Shown: piece after piece, positions 38,889 to 48,335 of the stretch
Layout of the letters: every line of letters begins with the position of its first letter
How positions within the stretch are numbered: position 1 is the stretch's first letter
DNA from: Leclercia adecarboxylata
Lineage (GTDB): Bacteria; Pseudomonadota; Gammaproteobacteria; Enterobacterales; Enterobacteriaceae
NCBI RefSeq assembly: GCF_006171285.1
Contig: NZ_CP040889.1
Span: 2,356,001 to 2,420,000 of the forward strand
Direction: 5' to 3'
Length of the DNA stretch: 64,000 nt
The notes under the pieces: model-generated
Database searches by the model: none
The model's input: only the letters and a program-made list of their open reading frames with translations
Told to the model about the DNA's origin: nothing
Program-made: the position numbers and the translations under genes

Positions 38889-38940
38889 GGCGGATCTCCT
38901 GTGACGTTCGATATCCGCACTTCATCACAGCCCGGTAAAT

Positions 38941-38985
38941 GCAAAATGTCAGAAGTCGTTCATATTTGTCATAGTTCTGAATAGT
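38941..38985. promoter_or_regulatory. Candidate response-regulator operator with direct repeats
   Basis: The gap between the divergent ABC operon and kinase gene has two TGTCA words 20 bases apart (38947 and 38967). They are part of the longer direct repeats TGTCAGAAGTC and TGTCATAGTTC. TCGTTCATAT between them recalls the TorR box CTGTTCATAT. Two-turn direct repeats are what OmpR-type regulators bind. This is inference. Confidence 0.4.
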
Positions 38986-39012
38986 TAACCGCCGTCACAA
39001 TTCCCCGCTTTT

Positions 39013-39089
39013 TCCCCCTCTCCCTGTGGGAGAGGGTGTTCAAGTTCCCTCTCCCCTATGCGGAGAGGGCTAGGGTGAGGGGTGAGGGG
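39013..39089. repeat. CCCTCTCCCC-family repeat pair before the kinase gene
   Basis: A hairpin CCCCCTCTCCCTGTGGGAGAG is followed by a second, CCCTCTCCCCTATGCGGAGAG, ending in AGGGTGAGGGG. The right end is next to, and may supply, the ribosome site of the hybrid kinase. Confidence 0.88.
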
Positions 39090-39096
39090 AAAATAC

Positions 39097-41403
39097 ATGC
39101 TTACAGCGGAGCTAAAATTAATGCCCTCACGCCGTCCCCCCTTCTTCGCCAGCGCCCGTGGCCGCCTGCTGATCTTTAATCTGCTGGTGGTGGCGGTGAC
39201 GTTAATGGTCAGCGGCGTGGCAGTGCTGGGCTTTCGCCACGCCAGCCATATTCAGGAGGAGGTGCAGCGCCAGACCCTGGACGACATGAACGGCAGCATG
39301 AACCTGGCGCGGGAAACCGCCAACGTGGCGACGGCGGCGGTGCGGCTGTCGCAGGTGGTGGGGGCGCTGGAGTATAAAGACGAAGCCAACCGGCTCAAGC
39401 AGACCCAGACCGCGCTGGGCCATTCGCTGGAGCAGCTTGCCTGGGCTCCTCTGGCGCAGCAGGAGCCGGCGCTGGTGGCGCGGATCATCCGGCGCAGCAA
39501 CGAGCTGCAGCGAAGCGTAACCGGGATGCTGGAGCGCGGGCAGCGTCGCCATCTGGAGCGTAACGCCCTGCTGAGCTCGCTCTACCAGAGCCAGAGCTAT
39601 CTCCGTCATCTGCAGGACATCAACCGTCGCTTCGCCAGCAACGTCCCCGACGCCCGGTTGCTCAGCGAGATGGACCGCCTTATCGTCGCCGCCATCGAAA
39701 CCCCCTCGCCGCGGGCGACCATTCAGCAGCTGGACAGGGTGACGGCGATGTTGCCTCAGGGGGTCACGCAGCCGGTGGTGAGCCTCGTCCTGCCTGATTT
39801 TAACGCCGAGCTGAACAAGCTCGGCCCGCTCTCCAGGCAGCTGGAGGAGAGCGATCTCTCCATCAGCTGGTATATGTTCCACATCAAAGCGCTGGTGGCG
39901 ATCCTCAACAGCGACATCAATCAGTACGTGGAGCAGGTGGCGCAGGCCTCGCAGCTGCGCACCGCCGAGAGCTATCAGGAGCTGCGCTCCATCAGCGTCT
40001 TTATCACTGTTTTTGCCGTGCTGGCGCTGATCATCACCGCCTTTGCCTGCTGGTACATCTACCGCAACCTGGGCACCAACCTGACCGCCATCTCCCGGGC
40101 GATGTCGCGGCTGGCTCACGGCGAGCAGGATGTCTCGGTGCCTGCGCTGCAGCGCCGGGATGAGCTGGGCGAGCTGGCGAGGGCGTTCAACGTCTTTGCC
40201 CGCAATACCGCGTCGCTGGAGCACACCACCCGGCTGTTAAAAGAGAAGACTTCGCAGATGGAGGTGGATCGCATTGAACGTCAGGGGCTGGAAGAGGCGC
40301 TGCTGCACAGCCAGAAGATGAAGGCGGTGGGCCAGCTGACGGGCGGGCTGGCGCATGATTTCAACAATCTGCTGGCGGTGATCATCGGCAGCCTGGAGCT
40401 TGCCGATCCCCATTCGCCGGACGCGCCGCGCATCAGCCGGGCGCTGAAGGCCGCCGAGCGCGGGGCGCTGTTAACCCAGCGCCTGCTGGCCTTCTCCCGC
40501 AAGCAGTCCCTGAACCCGCACGCGGTGGAGATGAAGCCCCTGCTGGAGAACCTGGCCGAGCTGATGCGCCACTCTCTGCCCGCCACTATCGCCCTGGAGA
40601 TCGAAGCGCAAACCCCGGCGTGGCCAGCGTGGATTGACGTCAGCCAACTCGAGAACGCCATTATCAACCTGGTGATGAACGCCCGCGATGCGATGGAAGG
40701 GCACGCCGGCACCATCAAAATCCGCACCTGGAACCAGCGCGTCACCCGCAGCGACGGCCGCAGGCAGGATATGGTGGCGCTGGAGGTGATCGACCACGGC
40801 AGCGGCATGTCGCAGGCCATCAAATCCCGGGTCTTTGAACCCTTCTTCACCACCAAGCAGACCGGGAGCGGCAGCGGGCTGGGGCTGTCGATGGTATATG
40901 GTTTCGTGCGCCAGTCCGGCGGGCGGGTGGAGATCGAAAGCGCTCCCGGACAGGGCACCACCGTGCGGCTGCATCTGCCTCGCGCCACGCAGCAGGCGCT
41001 TCCCCAGCCGGAAACGCTGGCGGCAGCCGCAGCGGCGCAAAGCGACCGGCTGGTACTGGTGCTGGACGATCAGAGCGATGTCCGCCAGACCCTGTGCGAA
41101 CAGCTGCACCAGCTGGGCTATCTGACGCTGGAGGCCGAAACCGGCGAGCAAGCATTACAGATGCTGAGCGCCTCGGCGGATATCGAGATGTTTATCAGCG
41201 ACTTAATGCTACCCGGCACGCTGAGCGGCGCGGAGGTGATCCAGCAGGTCCGCCAGCAGTTCCCGCATCTGCCGGCGCTGTTGATGAGCGGCCAGGATCT
41301 GCGTCCGGCTCACAACCCGCAGCTCCCGGACGTGGAGCTGCTGCGCAAACCCTTTACCCGGGCGCAGCTGGCGCAGGCGCTACAAAAAGCGATGAGAATT
41401 TGA
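39097..41403 (+). CDS. Hybrid histidine kinase with C-terminal receiver
   Basis: This inner-membrane sensor kinase of about 768 aa has membrane helices near residues 24-46 and 301-323 enclosing a helical periplasmic sensor. A HAMP region follows (MSRLAHGEQDVSVPALQRRDE), then the dimerisation domain with phospho-histidine 420 in GGLAHDFNNLLAV. The ATPase part has NLVMNARDAM and GSGSGLGLSM. A receiver follows, with Asp702 in FISDLMLPG. No HPt domain is visible. Its probable partner is the response regulator at 32058. Alternative start ATG at 39121 has GGAG nine bases upstream; 39097 has GAGGGG seven bases upstream, but that lies in a repeat. Confidence 0.9.
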   Translation: MLTAELKLMPSRRPPFFASARGRLLIFNLLVVAVTLMVSGVAVLGFRHASHIQEEVQRQTLDDMNGSMNLARETANVATAAVRLSQVVGALEYKDEANRLKQTQTALGHSLEQLAWAPLAQQEPALVARIIRRSNELQRSVTGMLERGQRRHLERNALLSSLYQSQSYLRHLQDINRRFASNVPDARLLSEMDRLIVAAIETPSPRATIQQLDRVTAMLPQGVTQPVVSLVLPDFNAELNKLGPLSRQLEESDLSISWYMFHIKALVAILNSDINQYVEQVAQASQLRTAESYQELRSISVFITVFAVLALIITAFACWYIYRNLGTNLTAISRAMSRLAHGEQDVSVPALQRRDELGELARAFNVFARNTASLEHTTRLLKEKTSQMEVDRIERQGLEEALLHSQKMKAVGQLTGGLAHDFNNLLAVIIGSLELADPHSPDAPRISRALKAAERGALLTQRLLAFSRKQSLNPHAVEMKPLLENLAELMRHSLPATIALEIEAQTPAWPAWIDVSQLENAIINLVMNARDAMEGHAGTIKIRTWNQRVTRSDGRRQDMVALEVIDHGSGMSQAIKSRVFEPFFTTKQTGSGSGLGLSMVYGFVRQSGGRVEIESAPGQGTTVRLHLPRATQQALPQPETLAAAAAAQSDRLVLVLDDQSDVRQTLCEQLHQLGYLTLEAETGEQALQMLSASADIEMFISDLMLPGTLSGAEVIQQVRQQFPHLPALLMSGQDLRPAHNPQLPDVELLRKPFTRAQLAQALQKAMRI

Positions 41404-41472
41404 GATTCCTCCGCTACTCGCTCCACCCGCCGTTTATTACCGTAAAGCCAGCCCCCCTGCGAGACTGGCTTT

Positions 41473-41799
41473 ATGAAACGTTACTCTACCGCTCTGTTAT
41501 TTGGTCTGCTCTCTTTAACCAGCCATCTGGCTCATGCCGATATCGTTGACGATACGATCGGCAATATTCAGCAGGCCATCAACGACGCTTACAATCCTGA
41601 CAGCAATAATCGTAATTCCGACGACGATCGCTACGAAGATAGCCGTCGCAGTAATGACAGCCGACAGTATGAAGATCGTCGCAGACAGCTTGAGGACCGG
41701 CGCCGTCAGCTGGACGATCGTCAGCGGCAGTTGGATGAAGAGCGACGTCGTTTAGAAGATGACGAGCGTCGTTTGGAGGATGATTACGATCGGCGGTAA
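41473..41799 (+). CDS. yjdP: YjdP family periplasmic protein, arginine/aspartate-rich
   Basis: This 108-aa protein has a signal peptide (LLSLTSHLAHA-DIVDD) and then a highly charged tail. The tail is made of near-repeats of the type DRRRQLDDR, probably a single helix or coiled coil. It matches E. coli YjdP in length and in the run IVDDTIGNIQQAINDAYNPD. Its function is unknown. It lies beside phnP as in E. coli. A REP pair begins two bases after its stop. Confidence 0.9.
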   Translation: MKRYSTALLFGLLSLTSHLAHADIVDDTIGNIQQAINDAYNPDSNNRNSDDDRYEDSRRSNDSRQYEDRRRQLEDRRRQLDDRQRQLDEERRRLEDDERRLEDDYDRR

Positions 41800-41800
41800 C

Positions 41801-41868
41801 GCCCGGCGGCGCTTCGCTTGCACGGGCCTACAAAACCGTAGGCCGGGTAAGCGCAGCGCCACCCGGCG
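41801..41868. repeat. REP/BIME pair between yjdP and phnP
   Basis: GCCCGGCGGCGCTTCGCTTG and its inverted copy (TAAGCGCAGCGCCACCCGGC) flank a centre of CCTACAAAACCGTAGG. It lies in the gap between convergent genes. Confidence 0.92.
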
Positions 41869-41878
41869 ATGCGATGCC

Positions 41879-42637
41879 TCAATCCAGCATCAATACCATC
41901 CCGTCATACCCCGCCTCAAACCCCTCCGGCAGCGGGTTGTCCATCATCCAGACGTCAAACTCATGGCTGATATGGGTCAGGATCACCTGCGGACAGCCAA
42001 TCACCTGATTGAGCGCGATAACCGTATTCAGGTCGCAATGGTTGCGCGGCGTCTCTTCCCGCGGCGGGTGGCTGCAGTCAATCACGATGGCCTGCGGCTG
42101 GTTGTTGAGTAAAAACTTCACCGTTTTATCCGGCAGTCCGGCGGTATCGGACAGCCAGGCCACTCGGCTGTGGGCGCTCTCCAGCAGATAGCCAAAGGTC
42201 AGCTTCGAATGGTTGAGCGGCAGCGGCGTTACCCGCAGGCCCTGCAGTTCAAACACCACAAAGGGCTCCAGGGTGTGGCTAAAGTCGAGGATGCCGGGAT
42301 GCTTAAACAGATCGTCGCAGCCGCTGTCGTCCGGTGGGCCGTACACCGGAATGGTCGCTCCCACGCCCCAGCGCAGCGGGAACAGCCCCTGGACATGATC
42401 CATGTGGTAATGGGTGAGCAAAATCTGCTGAAAACTGCCCGCTGGCCAGTCGTCCATCAGGTGCGGGATCCCCGCATCGAGCAGCGTCACCGCATCATTG
42501 AATTTGACCACCGCGCTACAGGGGCGACGGCGATGATCCTCCTGCAAACGCGCCCGGCGACAGGCCGGACAGTCGCAGCCAAAGGCGGGCACCAGCTGGG
42601 CGCCACCGGTTCCTGTTAACGTAATGGTCAGACTCAT
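41879..42637 (-). CDS. phnP: Phosphoribosyl 1,2-cyclic phosphate phosphodiesterase
   Basis: PhnP opens the cyclic phosphate made by C-P lyase, giving ribose 1,5-bisphosphate. This 252-aa metallo-beta-lactamase-fold enzyme has the metal motif [12 protein letters not shown] and an N-terminal zinc site with cysteines in [14 protein letters not shown]. It is the last gene of the phn operon. Confidence 0.96.
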   Translation of the reverse strand: MSLTITLTGTGGAQLVPAFGCDCPACRRARLQEDHRRRPCSAVVKFNDAVTLLDAGIPHLMDDWPAGSFQQILLTHYHMDHVQGLFPLRWGVGATIPVYGPPDDSGCDDLFKHPGILDFSHTLEPFVVFELQGLRVTPLPLNHSKLTFGYLLESAHSRVAWLSDTAGLPDKTVKFLLNNQPQAIVIDCSHPPREETPRNHCDLNTVIALNQVIGCPQVILTHISHEFDVWMMDNPLPEGFEAGYDGMVLMLD

Positions 42638-42646
42638 AGCGCCCCC

Positions 42647-43081
42647 TTACAGCGGTTTGGTAAAGCGGAAATGGCTCTGTGTGTACCCTTCACGAAGATA
42701 AAAACGGTGCGCGTCGAGGCGCCTGACGCTGGTGGAAAGCTCGGTCATCTCCGCCCCGGCATGGCGGGCCTCCTCTTCCGCCCAGGCCAGCAGCTGGCTG
42801 CCAACCTTCAGGCCGCGCGCCTGGGGCATCACCACCAGCTCCTGGATTTCACCGATCCAGTTGGCGTGATGGAGATGAAACTGCATGTGCAGGCCGATCA
42901 TCCCGATGATGTGTCCATCCCGTTCGGCCAGCTGGTAACGCATATTGTGATCCTGCAGATTGGCCGCGAACCCGGCATGAAACGCCGACCGATCAAGCTC
43001 CGCCTGTTTTAATTCGCAGATCAGGCCATAGACCGCATCGACGTCCTCCGGGGTGGCGGGACGCAACTCACACTCAGGCAT
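42647..43081 (-). CDS. phnO: Aminoalkylphosphonate N-acetyltransferase
   Basis: This 144-aa GNAT-fold acetyltransferase acts on aminomethyl- and aminoethyl-phosphonates, detoxifying them and helping their use. The acetyl-CoA loop is [19 protein letters not shown]. It overlaps phnN by 8 bases and precedes phnP. Confidence 0.95.
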   Translation of the reverse strand: MPECELRPATPEDVDAVYGLICELKQAELDRSAFHAGFAANLQDHNMRYQLAERDGHIIGMIGLHMQFHLHHANWIGEIQELVVMPQARGLKVGSQLLAWAEEEARHAGAEMTELSTSVRRLDAHRFYLREGYTQSHFRFTKPL

Positions 43082-43622
43082 GGTTTTTCTCCTTCTGGCT
43101 AATGAGTGACAGGAAGTTATCGACAGACTGATGCAAACTTCCGTCGTTATTCAGAACAGGGCAGTGGGAGGGCGTATAGCGGGCGGCGCGCTCCAGCCGC
43201 TGGTCGATCTCTTTTGCGCTCTCCCGACCCCGGTCCTGCAGGCGTTGACGCAGGATCTCCGGCGACACCTGCAGGCAGATCGGCAGCAATGCCTGCGCAT
43301 ACCGCGCCTGCGCCTGGGGCAGATGGGCGCGCGAGCCGTTTACCACCACGTCAAACCCGGCATGCAGCCACAGGTCGATCTCCAGGCCCACCCCATAATA
43401 ATAGCCGTTGGCGTGCCAGCTCAGGGCAAACAGCTGCTGCCCGGCGCGGGTAAAAAACTCGGGCTCGCTGAGGGCGATATGGTTTTCGCTCCCGGCGCTG
43501 GCGGGGCGGGTAATGTAGCGATGCGCCACCAGCATCTGCGGCTGTGACTGCTGGCGCAACGCCGCCAGCAGGCTATCCTTTCCGGAGCCGGACGGCCCCA
43601 TTAACCAGATCACTCTTCCCAT
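43074..43622 (-). CDS. phnN: Ribose 1,5-bisphosphokinase
   Basis: PhnN phosphorylates ribose 1,5-bisphosphate to PRPP, the final step that returns the C-P lyase product to metabolism. This 182-aa P-loop kinase has [17 protein letters not shown] at the N-terminus and the guanylate-kinase-like run [12 protein letters not shown]. Its start overlaps the phnM stop by one base (TGATG). Confidence 0.96.
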   Translation of the reverse strand: MGRVIWLMGPSGSGKDSLLAALRQQSQPQMLVAHRYITRPASAGSENHIALSEPEFFTRAGQQLFALSWHANGYYYGVGLEIDLWLHAGFDVVVNGSRAHLPQAQARYAQALLPICLQVSPEILRQRLQDRGRESAKEIDQRLERAARYTPSHCPVLNNDGSLHQSVDNFLSLISQKEKNHA

Positions 43623-44758
43623 CAGAACACCCGTTTTCCCTGACGCCAGACGTGGTCGATATGAATGTGCTCGCCTTTACGGTGCGCCAGCACCAGGTCG
43701 GCCCGCTTGCCTTCGCCAATCACCCCGCGATCGTGCAGGTTCAGCGCCTGCGCCGGGTTTCGGGTCACCAGGCGGATCGCCTGCGGCAGGGTAAATCCGT
43801 TGCCTTCGTCATCCGCCACGCCGAACGCGGCATCCAGCAGGCTGGCGGGGTAGTAATCGGACGACAGGATATCCAGCAGGCCGAGGGACGCCAGCCTGCT
43901 TGCCGCCACGTTGCCGGAGTGCGATCCGCCGCGCACGATGTTCGGGGCGCCCATCAGCACGTTCATTCCGTGCTGGCGCGAAGCCTCTGCGGCCTCGAAC
44001 GTGGTGGGAAATTCGGCGATAACGCTGCCAAGCTGGTGGGATTCCCGGACATGATCCGCCGTGGCGTCGTCATGGCTGGCAAGAGCGATATTGCGCTCCC
44101 GGCACAGCGCGGCAATGGCCTGACGATTGGGCTGCGACCAGCGGGCGGCAAGCGCCAGCTGCTCCTCTTCGTAGCGCGCCATCTGCGCGTCGTTGAGGGA
44201 GTACTTGCCCTGATAGTATTCGCGATACTTTTCGATGTTGGCGAACTGGCGCTGACCCGGGGAGTGGTCCATCAGCGATACCAGGGTCACCGGCTCGCGG
44301 CCCGCCAGCTTTTCGAACAGCGGCAGGGTGGTGTGATGGGGCAGTTCGCAGCGCAGGTGCAGACGGTGCTCGGCGCGGTTGAGGCCGCGCTTCTGCGTCT
44401 CTTCCACGGCGTTGATCATCTTCTCCAGATTCTCCAGACGGTCGCCGCCGTCGCGCACGTCGCCAATCGCCACCGCGTCCAGCACGGTGGTGATGCCGCT
44501 GGCGACCATCATCCCGTCGTGGCTGCTCATCGCCGAATGGGCGGGCCAGTCAACTTTGGGGCGCGGGGTGAAGAACTTGTCCATGTTGTCGGTGTGCAGC
44601 TCGATCAGCCCCGGTAGCAGCCAGCCGCCTTCACCGTCCATCGCCTCGGGCAGGCGGCTCTGGGTTTCGGCAAAGGCGCGAATGACGCCGTCCTGAACGT
44701 CGATGGAGCCGTCAACGACTTCGTTTTCCAGCACCAGTTTTACGTTGTTTACGATCAT
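43622..44758 (-). CDS. phnM: Alpha-D-ribose 1-methylphosphonate 5-triphosphate diphosphatase
   Basis: PhnM removes pyrophosphate from the ribosyl-phosphonate triphosphate. This 378-aa amidohydrolase-superfamily enzyme has [14 protein letters not shown] at the first metal site and [15 protein letters not shown] further on. It is coupled to phnL by a 4-base overlap. It feeds the PhnJ radical enzyme. Confidence 0.96.
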   Translation of the reverse strand: MIVNNVKLVLENEVVDGSIDVQDGVIRAFAETQSRLPEAMDGEGGWLLPGLIELHTDNMDKFFTPRPKVDWPAHSAMSSHDGMMVASGITTVLDAVAIGDVRDGGDRLENLEKMINAVEETQKRGLNRAEHRLHLRCELPHHTTLPLFEKLAGREPVTLVSLMDHSPGQRQFANIEKYREYYQGKYSLNDAQMARYEEEQLALAARWSQPNRQAIAALCRERNIALASHDDATADHVRESHQLGSVIAEFPTTFEAAEASRQHGMNVLMGAPNIVRGGSHSGNVAASRLASLGLLDILSSDYYPASLLDAAFGVADDEGNGFTLPQAIRLVTRNPAQALNLHDRGVIGEGKRADLVLAHRKGEHIHIDHVWRQGKRVF

Positions 44759-45435
44759 GCTGTGATCCCCATCGGGTGCAGACGATCCGCCACGCGATCC
44801 CGCACGGCGTCGTCGTGGAAGATCCCGACGATCGCCGCGCCGCGCGCTTTGGCTTCTTCGATCAGTTCAATCACCGCGGCGCTGTTTTTCGCATCCAGCG
44901 AGGCGGTCGGTTCATCGAGCAGTAAAATCGGGTAATCGACGATAAAGCCGCGGGCGATGTTCACCCGCTGCTGCTCCCCGCCGGAGAAGGTGGAGGGGGC
45001 GAGATGCCACAGGCGATCCGGCACGTTCAGGCGCGTCAGCAGGCTGGCGGCCTTGGCGGCGCAGGTGTCGCGCGGCACGCCGAGATCCAGCAGGGGCTGC
45101 ATCACCACTTCCAGGGCCGGAACGCGCGGGATCACCCGTAAAAACTGGCTGACCCAGCCGATGGTGGTACGGCGCACATCGCGCACCTTGCGCGCCGGGG
45201 CCTGCACCAGATCCACCCATTCGTCGCCGTGGCGGATATGGATATGGCCTTCGTCCGGCAGATAGTTGGCGTACAGCGAGCGCAGCAGGGTCGATTTGCC
45301 GCTGCCGGAGTGGCCGTGCAGCACCACGCATTCGCCATTTTTTACCTCAAGGGAGGCGTTTTGCAGCACCGGCAGGCGGACGCCGTTTTGCTGGTGGAGC
45401 ACAAAGGTTTTACTGACGTTTTCAACGCGGATCAT
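44755..45435 (-). CDS. phnL: C-P lyase system ATP-binding protein PhnL
   Basis: This 226-aa ABC-type ATPase has Walker [20 protein letters not shown], the signature [15 protein letters not shown] and Walker [13 protein letters not shown]. It belongs to the C-P lyase system and helps transfer the substrate, together with PhnG/H/I, to ribose triphosphate. It is not a membrane transporter. A tandem REP array of about 216 bases separates it from phnK, unlike the tight packing of the other genes. Confidence 0.96.
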   Translation of the reverse strand: MIRVENVSKTFVLHQQNGVRLPVLQNASLEVKNGECVVLHGHSGSGKSTLLRSLYANYLPDEGHIHIRHGDEWVDLVQAPARKVRDVRRTTIGWVSQFLRVIPRVPALEVVMQPLLDLGVPRDTCAAKAASLLTRLNVPDRLWHLAPSTFSGGEQQRVNIARGFIVDYPILLLDEPTASLDAKNSAAVIELIEEAKARGAAIVGIFHDDAVRDRVADRLHPMGITA

Positions 45436-45456
45436 GTTGGCCTCGTGGTTCGGGAT

Positions 45457-45672
45457 GCCGGGTGGCGCTTCGCTTACCCGGCCTACAAGGAGCTGGATTT
45501 ATTGCCGGGTGGCGGCTGCGCCTTACCCGGCCTACAAGGTGCTGGATTCATTGCCGGGTGGCGGCTGCGCCTTACCCGGCCTACAAGGTGCTGGATTAAT
45601 TGCCGGGTGGCGGCTAGGCCTTACCCGGCCTACAAAATCGTAGGCCCGTGCAAGCGAAGCGCCGCCGGGCAA
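45457..45672. repeat. Tandem REP array between phnK and phnL
   Basis: Four direct copies start at 45457, 45504, 45553 and 45602, with periods of 47, 49 and 49 bases. Units two to four are nearly identical (GCCGGGTGGCGGCTGCGCCT type, then a CTACAAGGTGCTGGATT linker). An inverted copy ends the array (AAGCGAAGCGCCGCCGGGC). It occupies most of the 245-base phnK-phnL gap. Confidence 0.95.
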
Positions 45673-45680
45673 CAGCAATC

Positions 45681-46436
45681 TCAATTCTGCAAAACGGACG
45701 ACACCAGCAGCTGGGTGTAAGGGTGATGCGGGTCGTCGAGTACCCGGTCGGTCAGCCCACTTTCCACCACCTCGCCGCTCTTCATCACCAGCAGACGGTC
45801 CGCCAGCAGGCGGGCGACGCCCAGATCGTGGGTGACAATCACCACCGCCAGGTTCAGCTCCACCACCAGACCACGCAGCAGATCCAGCAGACGGGCCTGC
45901 ACCGAGACGTCGAGCCCGCCGGTGGGTTCGTCCATAAACACCAGCTTCGGATGGGTGACCAGGTTGCGGGCGATCTGCAGACGCTGCTGCATGCCGCCGG
46001 AGAAGGTGGTGGGCAGGTCGTCGATGCGCGAGGACGGGATCTCCACCTCCTCGAGCCAGTGTTTCGCCGTCGCGCGGATCTCACCGTAATGGCGCGCGCC
46101 GGTGGCCATCAACCGTTCGCCGATATTGCCCCCCGCCGACACCTGGCGGCGCAGGCCGTCCATCGGGTGCTGGTGCACCACGCCCCATTCGGTGCGCAGC
46201 AGGCGGCGGCGCTCCGCCTCGCTCATGCCGTACAGCGAATCGCCGTCATAGAGAATCTCGCCGTTCTGCGGGGCCAGACGGGCGGAGATGGACTTCAGCA
46301 GGGTGGTTTTGCCGGAGCCGGACTCGCCGACAATCCCCAGCACTTCGCCCGGCCACAGGTCGAACGACACGTCGCTGAAGCCTTTGCCCGGCGCATAAAG
46401 GTGGGTCAGGTTATTGACCGAAAGCAGCGGTTTCAT
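45681..46436 (-). CDS. phnK: C-P lyase complex ATPase PhnK
   Basis: This 251-aa ABC-type ATPase binds the PhnGHIJ core of C-P lyase. It has Walker A GESGSGKTTLLKSI, signature TFSGGMQQRLQIARN and Walker B LVFMDEPTGGLD. The start at 46436 (MKPLLSVNN) overlaps the phnJ stop by 4 bases. A repeat array follows it. Confidence 0.96.
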   Translation of the reverse strand: MKPLLSVNNLTHLYAPGKGFSDVSFDLWPGEVLGIVGESGSGKTTLLKSISARLAPQNGEILYDGDSLYGMSEAERRRLLRTEWGVVHQHPMDGLRRQVSAGGNIGERLMATGARHYGEIRATAKHWLEEVEIPSSRIDDLPTTFSGGMQQRLQIARNLVTHPKLVFMDEPTGGLDVSVQARLLDLLRGLVVELNLAVVIVTHDLGVARLLADRLLVMKSGEVVESGLTDRVLDDPHHPYTQLLVSSVLQN

Positions 46437-47278
46437 TGGCTGTTGGCCTCGCTCTGTTGGCGGCAAAAATCGGTGTCGGAGCAGACAAACATCCGCTTGC
46501 CGGTGTCATCCAGCACCACTTCATCCAGATAGCTGTGTTTCGATCCGCAGATGGCGCAGGGCTCGTCCCACTCCTGCACGGTAAACGGGTGGTCGTCGAA
46601 ATCGAGGCTTTCGACACGCGTGTAGGGCGGCACGGCGTAGATGCGTTTCTCGCGCCCGGCACCGAACAGCTGCAGTGCAGGCATCATGTCCATCTTCGGG
46701 TTATCGAATTTCGGGATCGGCGACGGGTCCATGACGTAGCGGCCGTTGACCTTCACCGGGTAGGCGTAGGTGGTGGCGATATGGCCGAAGCGGGCGATGT
46801 CCTCGTACAGCTTCACCTGCATCACGCCGTACTCTTCCAGGGCGTGCATGGTGCGGGTTTCGGTCTCGCGCGGCTCGATAAAGCGCAGCGGCTCCGGGAT
46901 CGGCACCTGGAAAATCAAAATCTGATCTTCGGTGAGCGGGGTTTCCGGGATGCGGTGGCGGGTCTGGATCAGGGTGGCGTCTTCGGTGCGCTCGGTGGTG
47001 TTCACCCCGGTCACGCGCTGAAAGAACTGGCGGATCGACACGGCGTTGGTGGTGTCGTCGGCCCCCTGGTCGATGACCTTCAGCACGTCCGCCTCGCCAA
47101 TCACGCTGGCGGTGATTTGAATGCCGCCGGTGCCCCAGCCGTAAGGCATCGGCATTTCACGGCCACCGAACGGCACCTGATAGCCGGGGATGGCTACCGC
47201 TTTTAAAATGGCGCGGCGGATCATGCGTTTGGTTTGCTCATCCAGATAAGCAAAGTTGTAGCCGCTGAGGTTAGCCAT
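46433..47278 (-). CDS. phnJ: Alpha-D-ribose 1-methylphosphonate 5-phosphate C-P lyase
   Basis: PhnJ is the radical-SAM enzyme that breaks the carbon-phosphorus bond. The 281-aa length is that of E. coli PhnJ. Cluster and catalytic cysteines are in EPCAICGSKH and the downstream FVCSDTDFC, the positions known as 241, 244, 266 and 272. The start MANLSGYNFAYL overlaps phnI by 8 bases. An upstream in-frame extension is a shadow of phnI. Confidence 0.97.
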   Translation of the reverse strand: MANLSGYNFAYLDEQTKRMIRRAILKAVAIPGYQVPFGGREMPMPYGWGTGGIQITASVIGEADVLKVIDQGADDTTNAVSIRQFFQRVTGVNTTERTEDATLIQTRHRIPETPLTEDQILIFQVPIPEPLRFIEPRETETRTMHALEEYGVMQVKLYEDIARFGHIATTYAYPVKVNGRYVMDPSPIPKFDNPKMDMMPALQLFGAGREKRIYAVPPYTRVESLDFDDHPFTVQEWDEPCAICGSKHSYLDEVVLDDTGKRMFVCSDTDFCRQQSEANSQ

Positions 47279-48335
47279 TTTTGCGCTCCTGTTGCAGACG
47301 TTTAAGCAGCTCCAGTTCAGCCTGGAAATCGACGTAGTGCGGCAGCTTGAGGTGCGAGACGAACCCGGCAGCCTCGACGTTATCCGCGTGGGCCAGCACG
47401 AACTCCTCGTCCTGCGCGGGGCCTGCGAGGTTCTCGTCGTAGTCCGGCGCCTGGAGGGCGCGGTCAACCAGCGCCATCGCCATCGCCTTGCGCTCGCCCA
47501 TGCCAAACACCAGCCCGTAGCCGCGGGTAAAGTGCGGCGCGTTGTTGTCCGGGGTGACGAAGCCGTTAACCATTTCGCACTCGGTCACCAGCAGTTCGCC
47601 GACGTTCACCGCAAAACCCAGCTCTTCCGGCACAATGTTGATATCGATGTGGCCGCTGCGAATTTCACCGGCAAAGGGGTGATTGCGTCCGTAGCCGCGC
47701 TGGGTGGAGTAGGCCAGCGCCAGCAGGTAGCCCTCGTCGCCGCGCATCAGCTGCTGCAGGCGCGAGGCGCGGGAGCAGGGGTAGACTGGCGGGGTGCGGG
47801 TGATGTCGTCCGGCTCCTCGCCGCTGTCCTCTTCCGCCTTCGCCAGCCCCTGGCTGGCCAGCAGGCTAAAGACGTGCGGGGCGGCGTCCTGCTGCGGCTC
47901 TGCCCTGTTCAGTTCCGGCGTTTCACCGTTTGCCAGCAGGGTGAAATCGAGCAGGCGATGGGTGTAGTCGTAGGTCGGGCCGAGCAGCTGGCCGCCGGGG
48001 ATGTCTTTATAGACGGCAGAAATCCGGCGCTCGAGGCGCATCTCTGCGGTATTCACCGGCTCGCTCACCGCCAGCTTTGCCAGGGTGGTGCGGTAGGCGC
48101 GCAGCAGGAAGATGGCTTCGACGTTATCGCCGCTGGCCTGCTTCAGCGCCAGCGCCGCCAGCTCGCGGTCGGCAATGCCGCCTTCGGTCATTACCCGGTC
48201 GACGGCGAGGTTCAACTGTTGTTCAATCTGGGCCACGCTCAGCTCGGGAAGCTGGTCATCCCCCCGGCGTCGGTGCTCCTGCAGCGCGTGGGCGGCGGCG
48301 ATCGCCTTCTCGCCCCCTTTGACGGCAACGTACAT
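47271..48335 (-). CDS. phnI: C-P lyase core subunit PhnI
   Basis: PhnI is the nucleosidase-like subunit that, with PhnG, PhnH and PhnL, couples phosphonate to ribose triphosphate. The 354-aa length equals E. coli. Start at [12 protein letters not shown]. Its start overlaps the phnH stop by one base. Confidence 0.96.
   Translation of the reverse strand: MYVAVKGGEKAIAAAHALQEHRRRGDDQLPELSVAQIEQQLNLAVDRVMTEGGIADRELAALALKQASGDNVEAIFLLRAYRTTLAKLAVSEPVNTAEMRLERRISAVYKDIPGGQLLGPTYDYTHRLLDFTLLANGETPELNRAEPQQDAAPHVFSLLASQGLAKAEEDSGEEPDDITRTPPVYPCSRASRLQQLMRGDEGYLLALAYSTQRGYGRNHPFAGEIRSGHIDINIVPEELGFAVNVGELLVTECEMVNGFVTPDNNAPHFTRGYGLVFGMGERKAMAMALVDRALQAPDYDENLAGPAQDEEFVLAHADNVEAAGFVSHLKLPHYVDFQAELELLKRLQQERKNG

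Noticed and set aside
45457..45672. CRISPR array
   Set aside because: The spacing is regular, but the repeats are REP palindromes with near-identical linkers rather than unique spacers, and no cas genes are nearby.
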